Shown: piece after piece, positions 15,226-24,353 of the stretch
How positions within the stretch are numbered: the stretch's first letter is position 1
Layout of the letters: each line of letters opens with the position of its first letter
Origin: Candidatus Gastranaerophilales bacterium
Lineage (GTDB): Bacteria > Cyanobacteriota > Vampirovibrionia > Gastranaerophilales > Gastranaerophilaceae
DNA length: 64,000 bases
NCBI GenBank assembly: GCA_928722015.1
Contig: CAKMWI010000008.1
Span: forward strand, 124,001 to 188,000
Reading direction: 5' to 3'
Program-made: the position numbers and the translations under genes
The notes under the pieces: model-generated
Databases searched by the model: none
The model's input: only the letters and a program-made list of their open reading frames with translations
Told to the model about the DNA's origin: nothing

Positions 15226-16131
15226 ATGAAAGATTTTCAACTTACAAATAAAATTGCTTCAATACATCTAGGGAAAAAAAGTTCGGGTTGTAATAGATAT
15301 AATCCATCTTTATTAGTTGCTGTTCCTAGGTTTGAAAATAGGAAACAGTATAATATAGATAACAATAATTTACCTTTTGATGGTTGGGATATTTGGCATG
15401 CTTATGAATTTTCTGTTTTATGTGAAAACGGATTTCCTGTTACAAGAGTTTTGAAGCTTCGTTATAAAGCTGATAGTGAATTTATTGTAGAATCAAAATC
15501 ATTAAAACTTTATTTAAATTCTTTTAATATGACAAAATTTGGGACTACGGTTGATGAATGTTTGGCTTTATGTAAGTCTTTTATTGAAAAAGACTTGAGT
15601 GAAGCATTAAAAACTTCAGTTGAGGTCTCTTTTTTAACAAATAAAGTAAAGAAAGAAGAAATTTTTTATAACTATATTGATTTGTCATCTTTAATAAATG
15701 TTTCAGATTTAAATATAACAGAATTTAAGGAATCAGCAGAACTTTTAAATGTTTATGATATGGATAGTGAAACAAAGAATTTTATATATTTTGATTCCTT
15801 GAGATCAAATTGTAGAGTTACTCATCAGCCAGACTTTGGAGATGTATTTATTTATTACAATTCAAGCAAGCATATAGAAGAAGCTTCTTTGGTCAAGTAT
15901 CTTGTATCATTTCGTTCAGAGTATCACTTTCATGAAGAGTGTTGTGAAATGATTTTTAAACGTTTATATGATTTGCTTAATGACGATGATGAAATTATGG
16001 TTTGTGCTCTATATACCAGACGTGGCGGAATTGATATTTCGCCTGTCAGGTGGAGTAAAAATTGCAATCCGGAAGAGGTTGATAAAATAATTGATTTAGA
16101 TCGATTTGTTAGGTTTGGAATTAAGCAATAG
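15226..16131 (+). CDS. queF: 7-cyano-7-deazaguanine reductase, bimodular QueF
   Basis: NADPH-dependent reduction of preQ0 to preQ1 in queuosine tRNA modification. The ATG at 15226 gives 301 residues, fitting the long bimodular type; an upstream ATG at 15199 adds nine residues without homology. Visible motifs are ESKSLKLYLNSF (89-100), the catalytic SNCRVTHQPDFG with Cys196 and Asp203, and FHEECCE (235-241). The last two belong to the catalytic half and the first to the QueF signature. No other queuosine genes are in the window. The stop is followed two bases later by yraN. Confidence 0.93.
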   Translation: MKDFQLTNKIASIHLGKKSSGCNRYNPSLLVAVPRFENRKQYNIDNNNLPFDGWDIWHAYEFSVLCENGFPVTRVLKLRYKADSEFIVESKSLKLYLNSFNMTKFGTTVDECLALCKSFIEKDLSEALKTSVEVSFLTNKVKKEEIFYNYIDLSSLINVSDLNITEFKESAELLNVYDMDSETKNFIYFDSLRSNCRVTHQPDFGDVFIYYNSSKHIEEASLVKYLVSFRSEYHFHEECCEMIFKRLYDLLNDDDEIMVCALYTRRGGIDISPVRWSKNCNPEEVDKIIDLDRFVRFGIKQ

Positions 16132-16133
16132 TT

Positions 16134-16475
16134 ATGAATAAACGTGATTTTGGTAATCTGGGAGAGAATTTGGCTTGTGAATACCTTGTAAAAAACGGGT
16201 ATCAAATTATCGAACGAAATAAGCACTTTTCTCGTTTTTGCGAAATTGATATTATCGCAAAATTGAAAAATAAGTACATATTTGTAGAAGTAAAAACTCG
16301 TAGAACAAATGCTTATGGTACTCCATTTGAAGCAATTACTAATAGTAAATATAATAATATCAAAATTGGCGTGATGGCATACATTCAGCAAAACAATATA
16401 CGAGATTATCAGATTGATGTTATTGGTATTACTTTAGAACCGGAATTGAATATTAAACATTTAAAAAATATATAA
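16134..16475 (+). CDS. yraN: UPF0102/YraN-family nuclease-like protein
   Basis: A 113-residue protein with the restriction-endonuclease-like core of the YraN family: NLGENLACEYLVKNGYQIIERN, then FCEIDIIAKLKNKYIFVEVKTR, giving the E-D-ExK metal site. The normal GEID is CEID here. Biological role is not established in the family. It begins two bases after queF, so they form one operon. Confidence 0.9.
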   Translation: MNKRDFGNLGENLACEYLVKNGYQIIERNKHFSRFCEIDIIAKLKNKYIFVEVKTRRTNAYGTPFEAITNSKYNNIKIGVMAYIQQNNIRDYQIDVIGITLEPELNIKHLKNI

Positions 16476-16595
16476 GGGAGGATATTTTGAATTTGGATAT
16501 TCTTTCAGTTATTTGATTTCGTTAATATTTTATTCCGGATATTTTTATAGTATTCTGTATATTATAACTAATATATTTTATAAGGAGAAATTCAA

Positions 16596-17432
16596 ATGTT
16601 ACGAGGACCATTTTTAGATAGAACATGGATGGCTCAGAATCCTGATTATGAAACTGCAAAGATTGTTATGTTGGGTTTACCTTTTGACGGAACTGTTTCT
16701 TATCGTCCCGGTTCTCGTTTTGCTCCGGAGCAAATTAGACTTGCCAGCTGGGGGCTTGAAGAATATTCTCCAATTTTTGATAAAGAGCTTTCAGAGGTAA
16801 ATTTTCATGATGCTGGGGACTTAGAGTTTCCATTGGGTAATACTTATAAAACTTTGGAGCAAATACAACAAAATGTTGAAGATATTTATAGCGATGGTAA
16901 AAAAGTTTTTGGTGTTGGGGGAGAACATCTTGTAACATTGCCTGAAGTGAAAGCTGTTTCAAAATTTTATGACAATCTTGCGGTTGTTCATTTTGACGCT
17001 CATACTGATTTAAGAGAAGAATATATGGGTGAAGAAATGTCCCATAGTGCAGTGATTCGTCATATATCAAAGTTTGTTGAACCAGGTAATATCAAGCAGA
17101 TAGGTATACGTTCAGGAATGAAAGAAGAATGGGAATTTATGGGAAAATATAATACTTTATGTAATAAATATTCTGACCTTGACGTGTTGAAATCTAAAAA
17201 TATCTTTATAACAGTAGATTTGGATTGTCTTGATACTTCGATAATGCCAGGTACCGGTACTCCGGAAGTCGGAGGAATGACTTTTAATGAATTGATAGGT
17301 TGGTTTAAGTATTTGAAAGATTTTAATATTATAGGAGCTGATGTTGTTGAACTTGCTCCGGATTATGATTCAAGTGGTGCTTCTACTGCAGTAGCAACGA
17401 AAGTTATTAGAGAATTACTTATGATAATGTAA
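16596..17432 (+). CDS. speB: Agmatinase (ureohydrolase family)
   Basis: A 278-residue binuclear manganese ureohydrolase, predicted to split agmatine into putrescine and urea. Metal ligands are visible as GGEH (His111), DAHTD (Asp134, His136, Asp138) and DLDCLD further on. Length and N terminus (FDGTVSYRPGSRFAPEQIR) fit SpeB better than arginase, although the family can be misassigned by homology. TAAGGAG precedes the ATG. A decarboxylase of the Orn/Lys/Arg family at the right edge of the window could supply agmatine if it is an arginine decarboxylase. Confidence 0.9.
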   Translation: MLRGPFLDRTWMAQNPDYETAKIVMLGLPFDGTVSYRPGSRFAPEQIRLASWGLEEYSPIFDKELSEVNFHDAGDLEFPLGNTYKTLEQIQQNVEDIYSDGKKVFGVGGEHLVTLPEVKAVSKFYDNLAVVHFDAHTDLREEYMGEEMSHSAVIRHISKFVEPGNIKQIGIRSGMKEEWEFMGKYNTLCNKYSDLDVLKSKNIFITVDLDCLDTSIMPGTGTPEVGGMTFNELIGWFKYLKDFNIIGADVVELAPDYDSSGASTAVATKVIRELLMIM

Positions 17433-17464
17433 ATTTTTCTGTTTATATTTTATATGAGGTGTCA

Positions 17465-19444
17465 ATGCATATAGAAGAGCGTATTAAATTTTTAAAAGAT
17501 GAAATAAATAAGAGTAACTATAAATATTATGTGGAAGAAAACCCTTATTTGAGTGATTTTGATTATGACCAAATGTTTGCAGAATTACGAGCTCTAGAGG
17601 CTGAATATCCTATGTTCAAGTCTCCTGATAGTCCAACTCAGAGGGTAGGCTCTGTTAGTGAAAAGTTCTTTTCGCATAAACATAAATACAGGTTGTACAG
17701 TCTTGATAATACTTATAATGAAGAAGAGTTGATTCGTTGGTATGACAGAGTTTGTAAAGAGTATAATAGAGAACTGGAACTTGTGTGTGAGTTGAAAATT
17801 GATGGACTTGCTATTGCGCTTACTTATACAGAAGGCTTGTTTACGCTTGGTGTAACTCGTGGAGATGGTGTTACAGGTGAAGATATTACCAAGAATTTAA
17901 AAACAATTAAAGCTATACCTTTAAAGCTATTTGAATCTAAGAATTTGGAAGTGCGTGGTGAAATTTATATGCCAAAGGCATCTTTTGAAAAATTAAATGA
18001 GGAAGCTCTTCTTAACGGAGAAAAAATTTTTGCAAATCCTAGAAATGCCGCGAGTGGTTCGCTTCGTCAATTAGATAGTACAATTACTGCTAAGCGGGAT
18101 TTATCAATGTTTACTTATACTGGGATATTTGAGGACGCGGAAGATAAAAAAATAAAAACTCATTATGACGGAATGCAATATTTAAAAAATTTAGGATTTA
18201 AAGTTAACCCTAATATTCGTTTAGTAAAAAATATAAAAGGTGCAATTGAATATTGCAAAGAGTGGGATACAAAAAGATTTGATTTAGATTATGCTACAGA
18301 TGGTGTAGTTATCAAGGTTAATGATATTGCTATTCAAAAGGATTTGGGTTATACGGCCAGAGCTCCAAAATGGGCTACAGCATTTAAGTTTCCGCCGGAA
18401 GAAGTTTCTACAAAATTACTAGATATTGAAATAAATACAGGTAAAACCGGTATTATCACTCCTGTTGCTATTTTAGAACCTGTTCAGTTGGCTGGTAGTA
18501 CAGTTTCTCGTGCAAGTCTTCATAATTTTGATGAGATAAAACGGCTTGATATTAGAATAGGTGATACTGTTTTAATTAAAAAGGCTGCAGAAATTATTCC
18601 TAAGGTTGTCAAAGTTTTGGATTCTGTTGAGCATGATTCATTGCCTGTTTATTGTGTTCCAAAAACTTGTCCGTCTTGTGGAGGTCCATTGGTTGAGAAA
18701 GATGGGGAAGTCGGCTTATATTGTACAAATCCTGTTTGTGGTAGTCTGATGTGTGCAAAGATTGAATATTGGGCCTCTAAAGAGGCTATGGATATTGATT
18801 ATGTCGGTCCTGCGTTGATTCAGCAATTATATGACAAAAAATTTATTTCAAATCCTGTAGATTTATACAGGTTGACTATTGAAGATTTGATACAACTTGA
18901 TTCTATAAAGGAAAAATCAGCAACAAATATTTATACTTCTATTCAGCAAAGTAAAAATAGACCATTGAATCGATTACTGACTGCTTTAGGTATTCGTCAT
19001 GTTGGTAAAGAAACAGCTGATATTCTTGCCGGAGAATTTCAGGGGCTGGATGATATTGCGTCTGCTGATTTGGACGTTTTAGCAAAAATTGATGGAATTG
19101 GAGAAATTATTGCTAAATCTATATATGATTTTTTCAGAAATGAAAATAATGTTAAAATGATAGAGGAATTGAAGCATATAGGTGTGAACCCTGTTTCTAG
19201 TGTTAAACCTAAGTCTGATAAGTTATCTGGAAAAGTTTTTGTGTTAACTGGTACGTTACAAAATATGACAAGAGATGAAGCCGGTGAAATAATCAAGTCG
19301 CATGGTGGAAAGACCTCTTCTTCTGTGTCTAAAAAAACTTCTTATGTGTTGGCAGGTGAAAATGCTGGTTCAAAATTAGAGAAAGCTCAAAATTTAGGTG
19401 TTATAATATTGACAGAAAATGATTTTCTTGAAATGATAAAGTAA
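17465..19444 (+). CDS. ligA: NAD-dependent DNA ligase
   Basis: Seals nicks in replication and repair using NAD. The ATG at 17465 gives 659 residues, with GAGG five bases upstream; a GTG at 17459 is in frame but poorly placed for that site. Domain order is: Ia (YKYYVEENPYLSDFDYDQM), adenylation domain with lysine motif ELKIDGLAIAL, OB fold, four-cysteine zinc finger (CPSCGG...CTNPVC), helix-hairpin-helix region (LDSIKEKSATNIY, LAKIDGIGEIIA) and C-terminal BRCT (LSGKVFVLTGTLQNMTRDEA). Complete. It follows speB closely and is followed 18 nt later by a membrane-protein gene. Confidence 0.97.
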   Translation: MHIEERIKFLKDEINKSNYKYYVEENPYLSDFDYDQMFAELRALEAEYPMFKSPDSPTQRVGSVSEKFFSHKHKYRLYSLDNTYNEEELIRWYDRVCKEYNRELELVCELKIDGLAIALTYTEGLFTLGVTRGDGVTGEDITKNLKTIKAIPLKLFESKNLEVRGEIYMPKASFEKLNEEALLNGEKIFANPRNAASGSLRQLDSTITAKRDLSMFTYTGIFEDAEDKKIKTHYDGMQYLKNLGFKVNPNIRLVKNIKGAIEYCKEWDTKRFDLDYATDGVVIKVNDIAIQKDLGYTARAPKWATAFKFPPEEVSTKLLDIEINTGKTGIITPVAILEPVQLAGSTVSRASLHNFDEIKRLDIRIGDTVLIKKAAEIIPKVVKVLDSVEHDSLPVYCVPKTCPSCGGPLVEKDGEVGLYCTNPVCGSLMCAKIEYWASKEAMDIDYVGPALIQQLYDKKFISNPVDLYRLTIEDLIQLDSIKEKSATNIYTSIQQSKNRPLNRLLTALGIRHVGKETADILAGEFQGLDDIASADLDVLAKIDGIGEIIAKSIYDFFRNENNVKMIEELKHIGVNPVSSVKPKSDKLSGKVFVLTGTLQNMTRDEAGEIIKSHGGKTSSSVSKKTSYVLAGENAGSKLEKAQNLGVIILTENDFLEMIK

Positions 19445-19462
19445 AAAGGATTAGATATAAGT

Positions 19463-19948
19463 ATGAAAATTATTCAAATTGACGGATTTAGAGGTTTAAT
19501 AACTGCAGTATTTATGGCTGTGTGTTTGGTTGCAGGTTTTGTTGCCTTCCCGGGGCTTGTAGCTATGCATTTATGGAATAAGTATCTGGTAGCATTATAC
19601 ATGTTTCCTATGTTAAATCTTTTTCAAGGGATTTTATTGTGGGGAATTATTGCTATTACATATTGTATAGTTTCAAAAAAAGGCCTTGCTGTGTCATTTA
19701 AAGAAACTCCTGAATTAAGTGATAGAGAACTTGATATGATTATGAAAAAGGCTAGGATTCAATCTCAAATTAATAAAGTAAATAAAATTATTCAAAAATC
19801 TGATTGCTTTGAAAAATCTAACAATAATATGTTAACCTCTGCATCTGCAGATAAAGATTTATCTCATATTTCAACTCCGTTGTTGGAAAAAAATAAGGAA
19901 TCAAAAGCGGAAAGAAATGAAGATGAAACATTGTCTAATTTAAAATAG
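19463..19948 (+). CDS. Small membrane protein of unknown function
   Basis: A 161-residue protein with two predicted membrane helices at about residues 12-32 and 50-70 (LITAVFMAVCLVAGFVAFPGLVAM; LFQGILLWGIIAITYCIV). A charged cytoplasmic-type helix with ELSDRELDMIMKKARIQSQINKVNKII follows, then a polar Ser/Asn-rich tail. No recognised domain. It lies between ligA and the SIMPL-domain gene with gaps of about 20 nt, so the three probably share a transcript. Confidence 0.8.
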   Translation: MKIIQIDGFRGLITAVFMAVCLVAGFVAFPGLVAMHLWNKYLVALYMFPMLNLFQGILLWGIIAITYCIVSKKGLAVSFKETPELSDRELDMIMKKARIQSQINKVNKIIQKSDCFEKSNNNMLTSASADKDLSHISTPLLEKNKESKAERNEDETLSNLK

Positions 19949-19969
19949 AATAGTTATTTTGGAGGTATT

Positions 19970-20740
19970 ATGAAAAAAATTATTATGGCTTCATTGTTTA
20001 GCGCAGTATTATTATCGACTCCTTTGACTTTATTGCCGGCTGGCGCTATTAACAGCTCAAATGATGTATCTTCTCAAAAAGGTTATGTCAATGTTTCTTA
20101 TACAGCAGAAAAAGAAGTTTCTCCTGATACGGTTGAAATTTCTATTGCAGTAAGAACTGAAGATAAAAAATCAATGCAAGAAGCAGTTAATAAAAATAAA
20201 GAACTTTCAGATAAGATATATTCATATCTAAAGAGTGCTATAAATTCAACTAATAATGATTATCTAAAAACTTTAAATTATTCGGCTTCTCCAACTTATA
20301 TTTATAATAATGGAAAGAAATCTTTTGATAAATATGTTGTCTCAAATAATATTATCGTGCATACTAAGTCAATAGATAAAATTTCAGAAATGATAGATAA
20401 ATCTTTAACATTAGGTGCAACAAATGTCGATAGTTTGAATTTTAGTTTGTCAGAAAAAGATGCGCAATGTTCTGAATTATTAGTTTCAGCTACAAAGCAG
20501 GCAAGAAAAAGAGCGGATATTGTTGCTGCAGCAGCAGGCTCTTCTGTAACTGGTATAAAAAGTATTGAAACATCTTGTTCAGTAAATAATATTTATAACG
20601 GTGTAAATTATGCAAGAAATTCTTTAATGATGAAGGCTGGCGGATTTGCGGATGCTGCTGCTCCAGAAGCTGCTGCACCAATTGAATCAGGTGTTATTAA
20701 AATTTACTCAAATGTAAATGCAAAATTTTATATTAAATAA
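19970..20740 (+). CDS. Secreted SIMPL-domain (DUF541) protein
   Basis: A 256-residue protein with an N-terminal signal peptide (MKKIIMASLFSAVLLS...LLPAGA) and a SIMPL/DUF541 domain beginning GYVNVSYTAEKEVSPDTVEISIAVRTEDK. The region VSNNIIVHTKSIDKISEMIDKSLTLGATNVDSLNFSL is typical of the family. Members are periplasmic or surface proteins with roles in stress tolerance or oligomeric channels; the role here is unknown. An Ala/Glu/Pro stretch near residue 225 (AAAPEAAAPIE) interrupts the last strand region. GGAGG precedes the start, and a perfect palindromic terminator follows. Confidence 0.9.
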   Translation: MKKIIMASLFSAVLLSTPLTLLPAGAINSSNDVSSQKGYVNVSYTAEKEVSPDTVEISIAVRTEDKKSMQEAVNKNKELSDKIYSYLKSAINSTNNDYLKTLNYSASPTYIYNNGKKSFDKYVVSNNIIVHTKSIDKISEMIDKSLTLGATNVDSLNFSLSEKDAQCSELLVSATKQARKRADIVAAAAGSSVTGIKSIETSCSVNNIYNGVNYARNSLMMKAGGFADAAAPEAAAPIESGVIKIYSNVNAKFYIK

Positions 20741-20753
20741 TTCAGTAAACTCA

Positions 20754-20799
20754 AATCAAAAAAGGCGGCTGAATTATAATTCAGCCGCCTTTTTTGATT
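20754..20799. terminator. Bidirectional terminator, perfect 46-bp palindrome
   Basis: An A6 run, GGCGGCTGAATTA and its exact complement ending in T6 form a 46-bp perfect palindrome between the convergent SIMPL gene and the small secreted protein gene. Confidence 0.92.
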
Positions 20800-20811
20800 G
20801 TTATACTTAGT

Positions 20812-21060
20812 TTAGATTTTTCTTTTTCCACCGTTTAACCAAGGTGCTGCTTCCAAATCATTTATGTTATATTTTAGCAAAAAATCTTCATTATTGGCAG
20901 GCTTAGCCTGTGTTGAAGATGTTTGTTTTATTTGTTTAGTATTAGTAGGTTGAGTTTTTTGTGCTGGTTTTTTATTATAATTTGAGTTTGTTGTTGCAGC
21001 CGCACATATAATTTGAGTTTGGAATACTAATAAAACTAAGATAATTGCAAATTTTTTCAT
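20812..21060 (-). CDS. Small secreted protein, Gln/Thr-rich
   Basis: An 82-residue protein with a clear signal peptide (KKFAIILVLLVFQTQIICAAA) followed by a low-complexity Asn/Lys/Gln/Thr segment and a short structured end (LLKYNINDLEAAPWLNGG). No family recognised. It is the last gene of a minus-strand set after the glycosyltransferase and apt, with a 23-nt gap. Confidence 0.75.
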   Translation of the reverse strand: MKKFAIILVLLVFQTQIICAAATTNSNYNKKPAQKTQPTNTKQIKQTSSTQAKPANNEDFLLKYNINDLEAAPWLNGGKRKI

Positions 21061-21083
21061 TTCATATCTCCTAAACTATTTTA

Positions 21084-21617
21084 CTAATATTGTAACATAG
21101 AAATTATTTTTCCGCAATTATCTAATTTCTCACGTCCATTCAAATCAGTTAATTCAATTAAAAATGCTGCACCTACAAGATTTCCCCCAGCTTTTTTTAC
21201 TAAATTACATGCAGCTTTTGCTGTTCCTCCTGTAGCAAGAAGATCGTCTACAACAAGTACGTTTGCACCTTTTTCAATTGCATCGGCGTGTATTTCAATT
21301 GTATCTGAGCCATATTCAAGTTCATAACTTTCTTTTATTGTTTGTGCTGGAAGTTTGTTAGGTTTTCTGATAGGAATAAATCCGCAATTTAGTTTATATG
21401 CCATTGGCATTCCAAATATAAAACCACGACTTTCTATTCCGGCAATATAATCTATTTTACAATCGCTATATTGATTGCATAAATAATCAACCATAACTTT
21501 CATAACTTCAGCTTCTTTAAGACCGGTTGTAATATCCCTAAATATAATACCTTTTTTAGGAAAATCCTGGACCGCTCTGATTTTGTTTTTTACATCTTCA
21601 ATTGTTAATGTTGCCAT
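21084..21617 (-). CDS. apt: Adenine phosphoribosyltransferase
   Basis: Salvages adenine to AMP using PRPP; 177 residues, full length. The PRPP-binding motif VLVVDDLLATGGTA is intact. The N-terminal AVQDFPKKGIIFRDIT and YIAGIESRGFIFG motifs are typical of APT. It follows the glycosyltransferase gene by 11 nt on the same strand, although no functional link between the two is known. Confidence 0.96.
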   Translation of the reverse strand: MATLTIEDVKNKIRAVQDFPKKGIIFRDITTGLKEAEVMKVMVDYLCNQYSDCKIDYIAGIESRGFIFGMPMAYKLNCGFIPIRKPNKLPAQTIKESYELEYGSDTIEIHADAIEKGANVLVVDDLLATGGTAKAACNLVKKAGGNLVGAAFLIELTDLNGREKLDNCGKIISMLQY

Positions 21618-21628
21618 CTATATTTCTC

Positions 21629-22996
21629 CTATTTCTTTAGTAATTTTTTTAATTCTTCTTTTGCTTGACGTATTTTTTCTTTTGCCTTTTGTATTGCATG
21701 TTCATGTTGAACTAATCCATGGGCAGTTTTTCCCCAGTTCATATCTTTCTTCATAAATAATATTTTTGTTCCTATGAATAAAACTAGCGGGAACCATATT
21801 AGTAAAAGATAAATAGATGTTTCAATAGCTTGGAAGAATGCATCTCGTCTTGACAAATTGTCGTATCTTCTTAAACTATATCTGCAAGCTATCATAAATC
21901 CTAATCCAATTATGGCGCCCATGATAATTGATGACATTAAGATATGAGGAGGGGCATCTTTGATAATAATTTTCATAAGAAGGATACCGATTTCTATAAT
22001 AAACCATGCAGGCATAATGAATTCGGAAATATAAGCAATCATATCTAATCTTACTCTGAGAGACATTTTTTTAGATGTCAATATATCCCCGAAATATTCT
22101 AAATATCGGCGAATAGTTCCTTCCAACCAACGTCTTCTTTGTCTATAAAGCGGAAATAAATACATTATACCTTCTTCATATACAATAGTATCCGGGCAGA
22201 AACGAACGTCCCACCCTTTGATGTGTAGTCTTGTCGACATATCAAGATCATCTGTTATTGTATAATTGTTCCAACCGCCTATATCATCTAAGGCTGCCCT
22301 TTTAATAAGTTCTCCATTTCCTCTAAGTTCAACTGCTCCTTTTACTGAATCTCTACTGACCTGAAAATGCGTATCCATTGTCATTTCGTTGTTTTGGCAG
22401 CGTGTTAGTATATTTACATCCTTATTTCTTACAACTTTTCTTGCTTGAACTGCTCCTACGTCTTTTGGTTCAAGTTCATAGACTAAATTTGTTAAAAAAT
22501 CAGGAGCCATTGTAGCATCAGCATCAAAAACTAAAATAGCTTCTCCTTTAGCATATTTTAGTGCATCATTTAGTACGGCTGATTTTCCTGGAAAAGCATT
22601 TTTAGGACGTATAAATGCAATTACTTTATCCGGATATTTTTTTTCAATATCTTTTAATACTGAAGCTGTGTTATCTGTACTTCTATCATCTATTGCTATT
22701 ATTTCAAAATTAGGGTAATCGAGATTTAAGACGGTATTTATTGTATGTTCAATTACTGATTCCTCATTATGAGCAGGAATCATAATACTTACAAATGGTT
22801 TATATGTTTCATTTTTTATTTGTGGTGATTTAAGGCTTTTTCTCTTTTTTATTTTATACGCTATTGTAGTAAAGATAGCATATACTGCCATTAGTAAAAC
22901 TAATAGTGCAAGCCCCCATACCGTATAACTTTGGAATATATAAATGAATGCTGTTAAACCCAAAACAATTGTAAATAATAATATGCGTTCTTTCAT
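21629..22996 (-). CDS. Membrane-bound processive family 2 glycosyltransferase
   Basis: A 455-residue enzyme. Two N-terminal membrane helices precede a GT2 domain with VSIMIPAHNEE, the nucleotide-sugar DxD site in VFDADATMAPDF, DITDDLDMSTR (TED-like base) and QRRRWLEGT, the Q..RW motif of processive synthases. Several C-terminal membrane helices follow. The architecture matches poly-N-acetylglucosamine synthase (PgaC) and hyaluronan/cellulose synthase relatives, so it likely polymerises and exports a polysaccharide. No deacetylase or other exopolysaccharide genes are nearby; the product is unknown. The C-terminal tail is Lys-rich and helical. Confidence 0.9.
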   Translation of the reverse strand: MKERILLFTIVLGLTAFIYIFQSYTVWGLALLVLLMAVYAIFTTIAYKIKKRKSLKSPQIKNETYKPFVSIMIPAHNEESVIEHTINTVLNLDYPNFEIIAIDDRSTDNTASVLKDIEKKYPDKVIAFIRPKNAFPGKSAVLNDALKYAKGEAILVFDADATMAPDFLTNLVYELEPKDVGAVQARKVVRNKDVNILTRCQNNEMTMDTHFQVSRDSVKGAVELRGNGELIKRAALDDIGGWNNYTITDDLDMSTRLHIKGWDVRFCPDTIVYEEGIMYLFPLYRQRRRWLEGTIRRYLEYFGDILTSKKMSLRVRLDMIAYISEFIMPAWFIIEIGILLMKIIIKDAPPHILMSSIIMGAIIGLGFMIACRYSLRRYDNLSRRDAFFQAIETSIYLLLIWFPLVLFIGTKILFMKKDMNWGKTAHGLVQHEHAIQKAKEKIRQAKEELKKLLKK

Positions 22997-23227
22997 GTTT
23001 ATTTAATCTTCTTACCTACTACCAAAATTATTATTTTTAAATATTTCCAATACTTATTTTATCAAAAAAGTGTAAAATGGTCCTTGATTTATAAATTATT
23101 GATACAATATGTAAAAGAAGTCTCTGCTAATTACAGTAAAGTAAACTAAATAATTTTTGTTTTATTACTAAATATCAATCATTGAGATGTTTTTTTGGTT
23201 ACAAAGTGTTAAAATTCGTTAAAATAC

Positions 23228-23255
23228 TTGCATCATAGGAAATTTTTTATATAAT
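23228..23255 (+). promoter_or_regulatory. Sigma70-like promoter of the HU gene
   Basis: TTGCAT (23228-23233), 16 nt, TATAAT (23250-23255), 32 nt before the ATG at 23287. The rest of the 290-nt gap from 22997 shows nothing else I can name. Confidence 0.65.
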
Positions 23256-23286
23256 AAATTTGTACACAAGAAGAAGGAGTTTTATT

Positions 23287-23565
23287 ATGAACAAAGAAGA
23301 ATTAGTACAAGAAATTTCTAAAAAAGCTAATGTTACTCAAAAAGAAGCAACTGAAGTATTATCTTCATTAATTGATACTATTCAAAAAACAGTTGCTAAA
23401 GGTAAAAAAGTTACATTAGTTGGTTTTGGTACTTTTGAACCTCGTAAAAGAGCTGCTAGAATTGGTAGAAACCCTCAAACTGGTAAGGAATTAAAAATCC
23501 CTGCAAAAACAGTTCCTGCATTTTCAGCTGGTAAAAAGTTCAAAACTATTGTTAACGGTAAATAG
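23287..23565 (+). CDS. hup: HU-family DNA-binding protein
   Basis: A 92-residue histone-like protein that bends and compacts DNA as a dimer. The ATG at 23287 is chosen because of the AAGAAGGAG site and the typical MNKEELVQEISKKANVTQKEA start; an ATG at 23260 would add an unlikely basic leader. The DNA-binding arm motif VTLVGFGTFEPRKRAARIGRNPQTG is complete. Monocistronic, with its own promoter and terminator. Confidence 0.96.
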   Translation: MNKEELVQEISKKANVTQKEATEVLSSLIDTIQKTVAKGKKVTLVGFGTFEPRKRAARIGRNPQTGKELKIPAKTVPAFSAGKKFKTIVNGK

Positions 23566-23592
23566 TTAAAACATTAAAATTATATAAGTTTT

Positions 23593-23624
23593 GGTTCCTG
23601 TATATTTTTGCAGGAACCTTTTTT
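23593..23624 (+). terminator. Intrinsic terminator of the HU gene
   Basis: GGTTCCTG, a 10-nt loop and CAGGAACC followed by six T. Confidence 0.88.
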
Positions 23625-23670
23625 ATGCTATAATTTATTTATAGGGATATCTTTTGGGAGAGAATATTTT

Positions 23671-24291
23671 ATGTTGGATAGTATTTTAGCTGGATTAATA
23701 AATTGGATTGAAGGTGTAATTACAGCAATGGGACCTGCAGGGATTGCTTTATTGATGGCAATTGAATCATGTAATATTCCATTACCGTCAGAGGCTGTTT
23801 TGCCTTTTGCGGGGTATCTTGTAAGTAAAGGTGAGATGAATTTTCATATTGCAGCGATAGCCGGAGCAGTAGGTTGCGTAATTGGTTCTATCCCTTCTTA
23901 TTATTTGGGGTATTTTGGTGGTCGTAAGTTTTTTGAAAAATATGGTAAGTATGTGCTTGTCTCTAAGAAGGATTTGGATGATGCGGATAAATGGGTTGAT
24001 AAATATGGAGATTGGGCATTTTTCATTTGCAGAATGTTGCCTGTTGTCAGGACCTTTATTTCTCTTCCTGCAGGAATTCTAAAAGCAAGAAAAAGGACTT
24101 TCTTTACTTTAACATTTTTGGGTTCTCTTGTTTGGAGTTATTTATTGGTGTATGTAGGAGTGAAGCTTGGTGAGCATTTGGATAAATTAAAAGCTATATG
24201 GCATAAATTTGATGCTGTAATAATTATTGTCTGTTTAATATTAGGCGGTATTTATGTTTGGAAGCATGTAAAACATTTAAAAGAATCTTAA
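23671..24291 (+). CDS. DedA-family membrane protein
   Basis: A DedA/SNARE-associated (VTT) membrane protein, thought to be a lipid flippase or scramblase needed for envelope integrity. The ATG at 23671 has GGGAG upstream and gives 206 residues, normal for the family. An in-frame ATG at 23608 lies inside the HU terminator and is rejected. The conserved core is visible: ESCNIPLPSEAVLPFAGYL, G...GYYLGYFGGRKFFEKYGKY (as SYYLGYFGGRKFF) and FFICRMLPVVRTFISLPAG. Several membrane helices. Monocistronic. Confidence 0.93.
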   Translation: MLDSILAGLINWIEGVITAMGPAGIALLMAIESCNIPLPSEAVLPFAGYLVSKGEMNFHIAAIAGAVGCVIGSIPSYYLGYFGGRKFFEKYGKYVLVSKKDLDDADKWVDKYGDWAFFICRMLPVVRTFISLPAGILKARKRTFFTLTFLGSLVWSYLLVYVGVKLGEHLDKLKAIWHKFDAVIIIVCLILGGIYVWKHVKHLKES

Positions 24292-24353
24292 TTATTTGAC
24301 TTATCATTGTTTATTAATTATATTTAGTCTCCTTTTGTTAAGGAGATATCTGT